A stretch of DNA of 64,000 bases, from NCBI RefSeq assembly GCF_018736065.1, contig NZ_CP076128.1, positions 2,232,001-2,296,000 of the forward strand. The letters run 5' to 3'. This DNA is from Flammeovirga kamogawensis. Lineage in GTDB: Bacteria; Bacteroidota; Bacteroidia; Cytophagales; Flammeovirgaceae. Under the pieces are notes generated by a model. That model worked only from the letters and a program-made list of their open reading frames with translations, did no database searches and was not told the origin of the DNA. The number at the start of each line of letters is the position of its first letter. Within the stretch, counting starts at the first letter, position 1. Below, in pieces: positions 63,673 to 64,000 of this stretch. A program made the position numbers and the translations under genes.

Positions 63673-64000
63673 CTACTGTTTGTTCATTGTTAGATCTACC
63701 TGAATTTTATCCCAAGAAAAATGCAAATAGTAGGTATCTTTTTCTAAAGGTGTATCTACCCAAATCTTAAAACTTTCTACAGAAGAATCTAAATTTTTTA
63801 CTGTTTCAGCAACTTCTAAAACATCAAATTTAGGATCTCTACTTGCCTTACCTCCAAACTGAACACCCCAATCATTAATCTTAGAATTAAAGATTACTTG
63901 CCAATGGTCTGACTCAGGAACAGTCCATAACGTATATTCTCCTGCAGGTAATATTTTACCATTAATTTTTAAATCTACATTTGTTGTAATTGTTGTTGGT
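63673..64000 (-). CDS. DUF2911 protein, 5' truncated by window edge
   Basis: The last 108 codons and the stop (63673-63675) are present; the start lies beyond the right edge. The visible part contains LPAGEYTLWTVPESDHWQVI and NDWGVQFGG, the pattern of DUF2911 proteins (GTYxLxTxPxxxxWTxI). Beta-rich, with no membrane segment visible. Family members are usually secreted; function unknown. Confidence 0.8.
   Translation of the reverse strand, partial: PTTITTNVDLKINGKILPAGEYTLWTVPESDHWQVIFNSKINDWGVQFGGKASRDPKFDVLEVAETVKNLDSSVESFKIWVDTPLEKDTYYLHFSWDKIQVDLTMNKQ

Noticed and set aside
1-64000. CRISPR array, tRNA, rRNA or prophage
   Set aside because: No regularly spaced short repeats, no cloverleaf-like segments and no phage structural genes were seen on reading through the window. 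A tRNA scan would be decisive but could not be run.

Overview
The window looks like chromosome of a marine, gliding Bacteroidota bacterium of the Cytophagales, most like Flammeovirga or a relative (inference from gene content; no marker RNA is present). The signs are AT-rich DNA, several secreted proteins with C-terminal type IX secretion (T9SS) sorting domains, a GldF gliding-motility permease, Bacteroidota -33/-7 type promoters (TTTG ... TAnnTTTG), no clear Shine-Dalgarno sequences, and a very large marine-type GH16 enzyme.

Layout. 1-1546: end of a membrane protein gene and ctlX. 1547-14760: a polysaccharide-response locus. A 2585-residue secreted protein with four GH16 (laminarinase-like) catalytic domains follows a propeller-type membrane-anchored LuxR-like regulator. 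Both lie between two copies of one small secreted-protein gene. The copies share upstream repeats, TAAGTGT/ACACTTA palindromes and a 30-bp downstream repeat with terminator. 14814-20711: radC, two T9SS cargo proteins, two tandem outer-membrane barrels, and an overlapping pterin pair (PTPS-like plus folE). 20936-29445: oxyR, an FAD/Fe-S dehydrogenase fusion, an NmrA-like reductase, a Dph6-like ligase and cysS. 29513-31542: a tight four-gene operon (DUF1304, uracil-DNA glycosylase-like, GNAT, methyltransferase). 31927-38428: a T9SS protein, then DnaQ-BRCT exonuclease, acyltransferase, patatin, a PspA-like coiled-coil protein with an FF-motif tail, and two TerD proteins. 38475-50214: mostly single housekeeping or envelope genes (fhs, crotonase, small lipoproteins, YdjM-like protein, metallophosphoesterase, uracil permease, DUF389, a mitoNEET-like Fe-S protein).

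50299-53993: a well-formed promoter followed by a large SMC/OLD-like ATPase (DUF3696 type) and an unrecognised 353-residue partner; this is the best candidate for an undescribed two-gene system. 54035-60042: a small barrel protein, Mn-type superoxide dismutase, a DUF4251/gldF/polyprenyl synthase operon, a TetR regulator, a TMEM175-like channel and ParA. ParA is followed by a small ribbon-helix-helix-like protein in place of ParB and then a VCBS-repeat T9SS protein. The right edge holds two unrecognised genes and a truncated DUF2911 gene.

No tRNA, rRNA, CRISPR array, insertion sequence or phage gene was seen. All family assignments come from reading motifs by eye, not from database searches.
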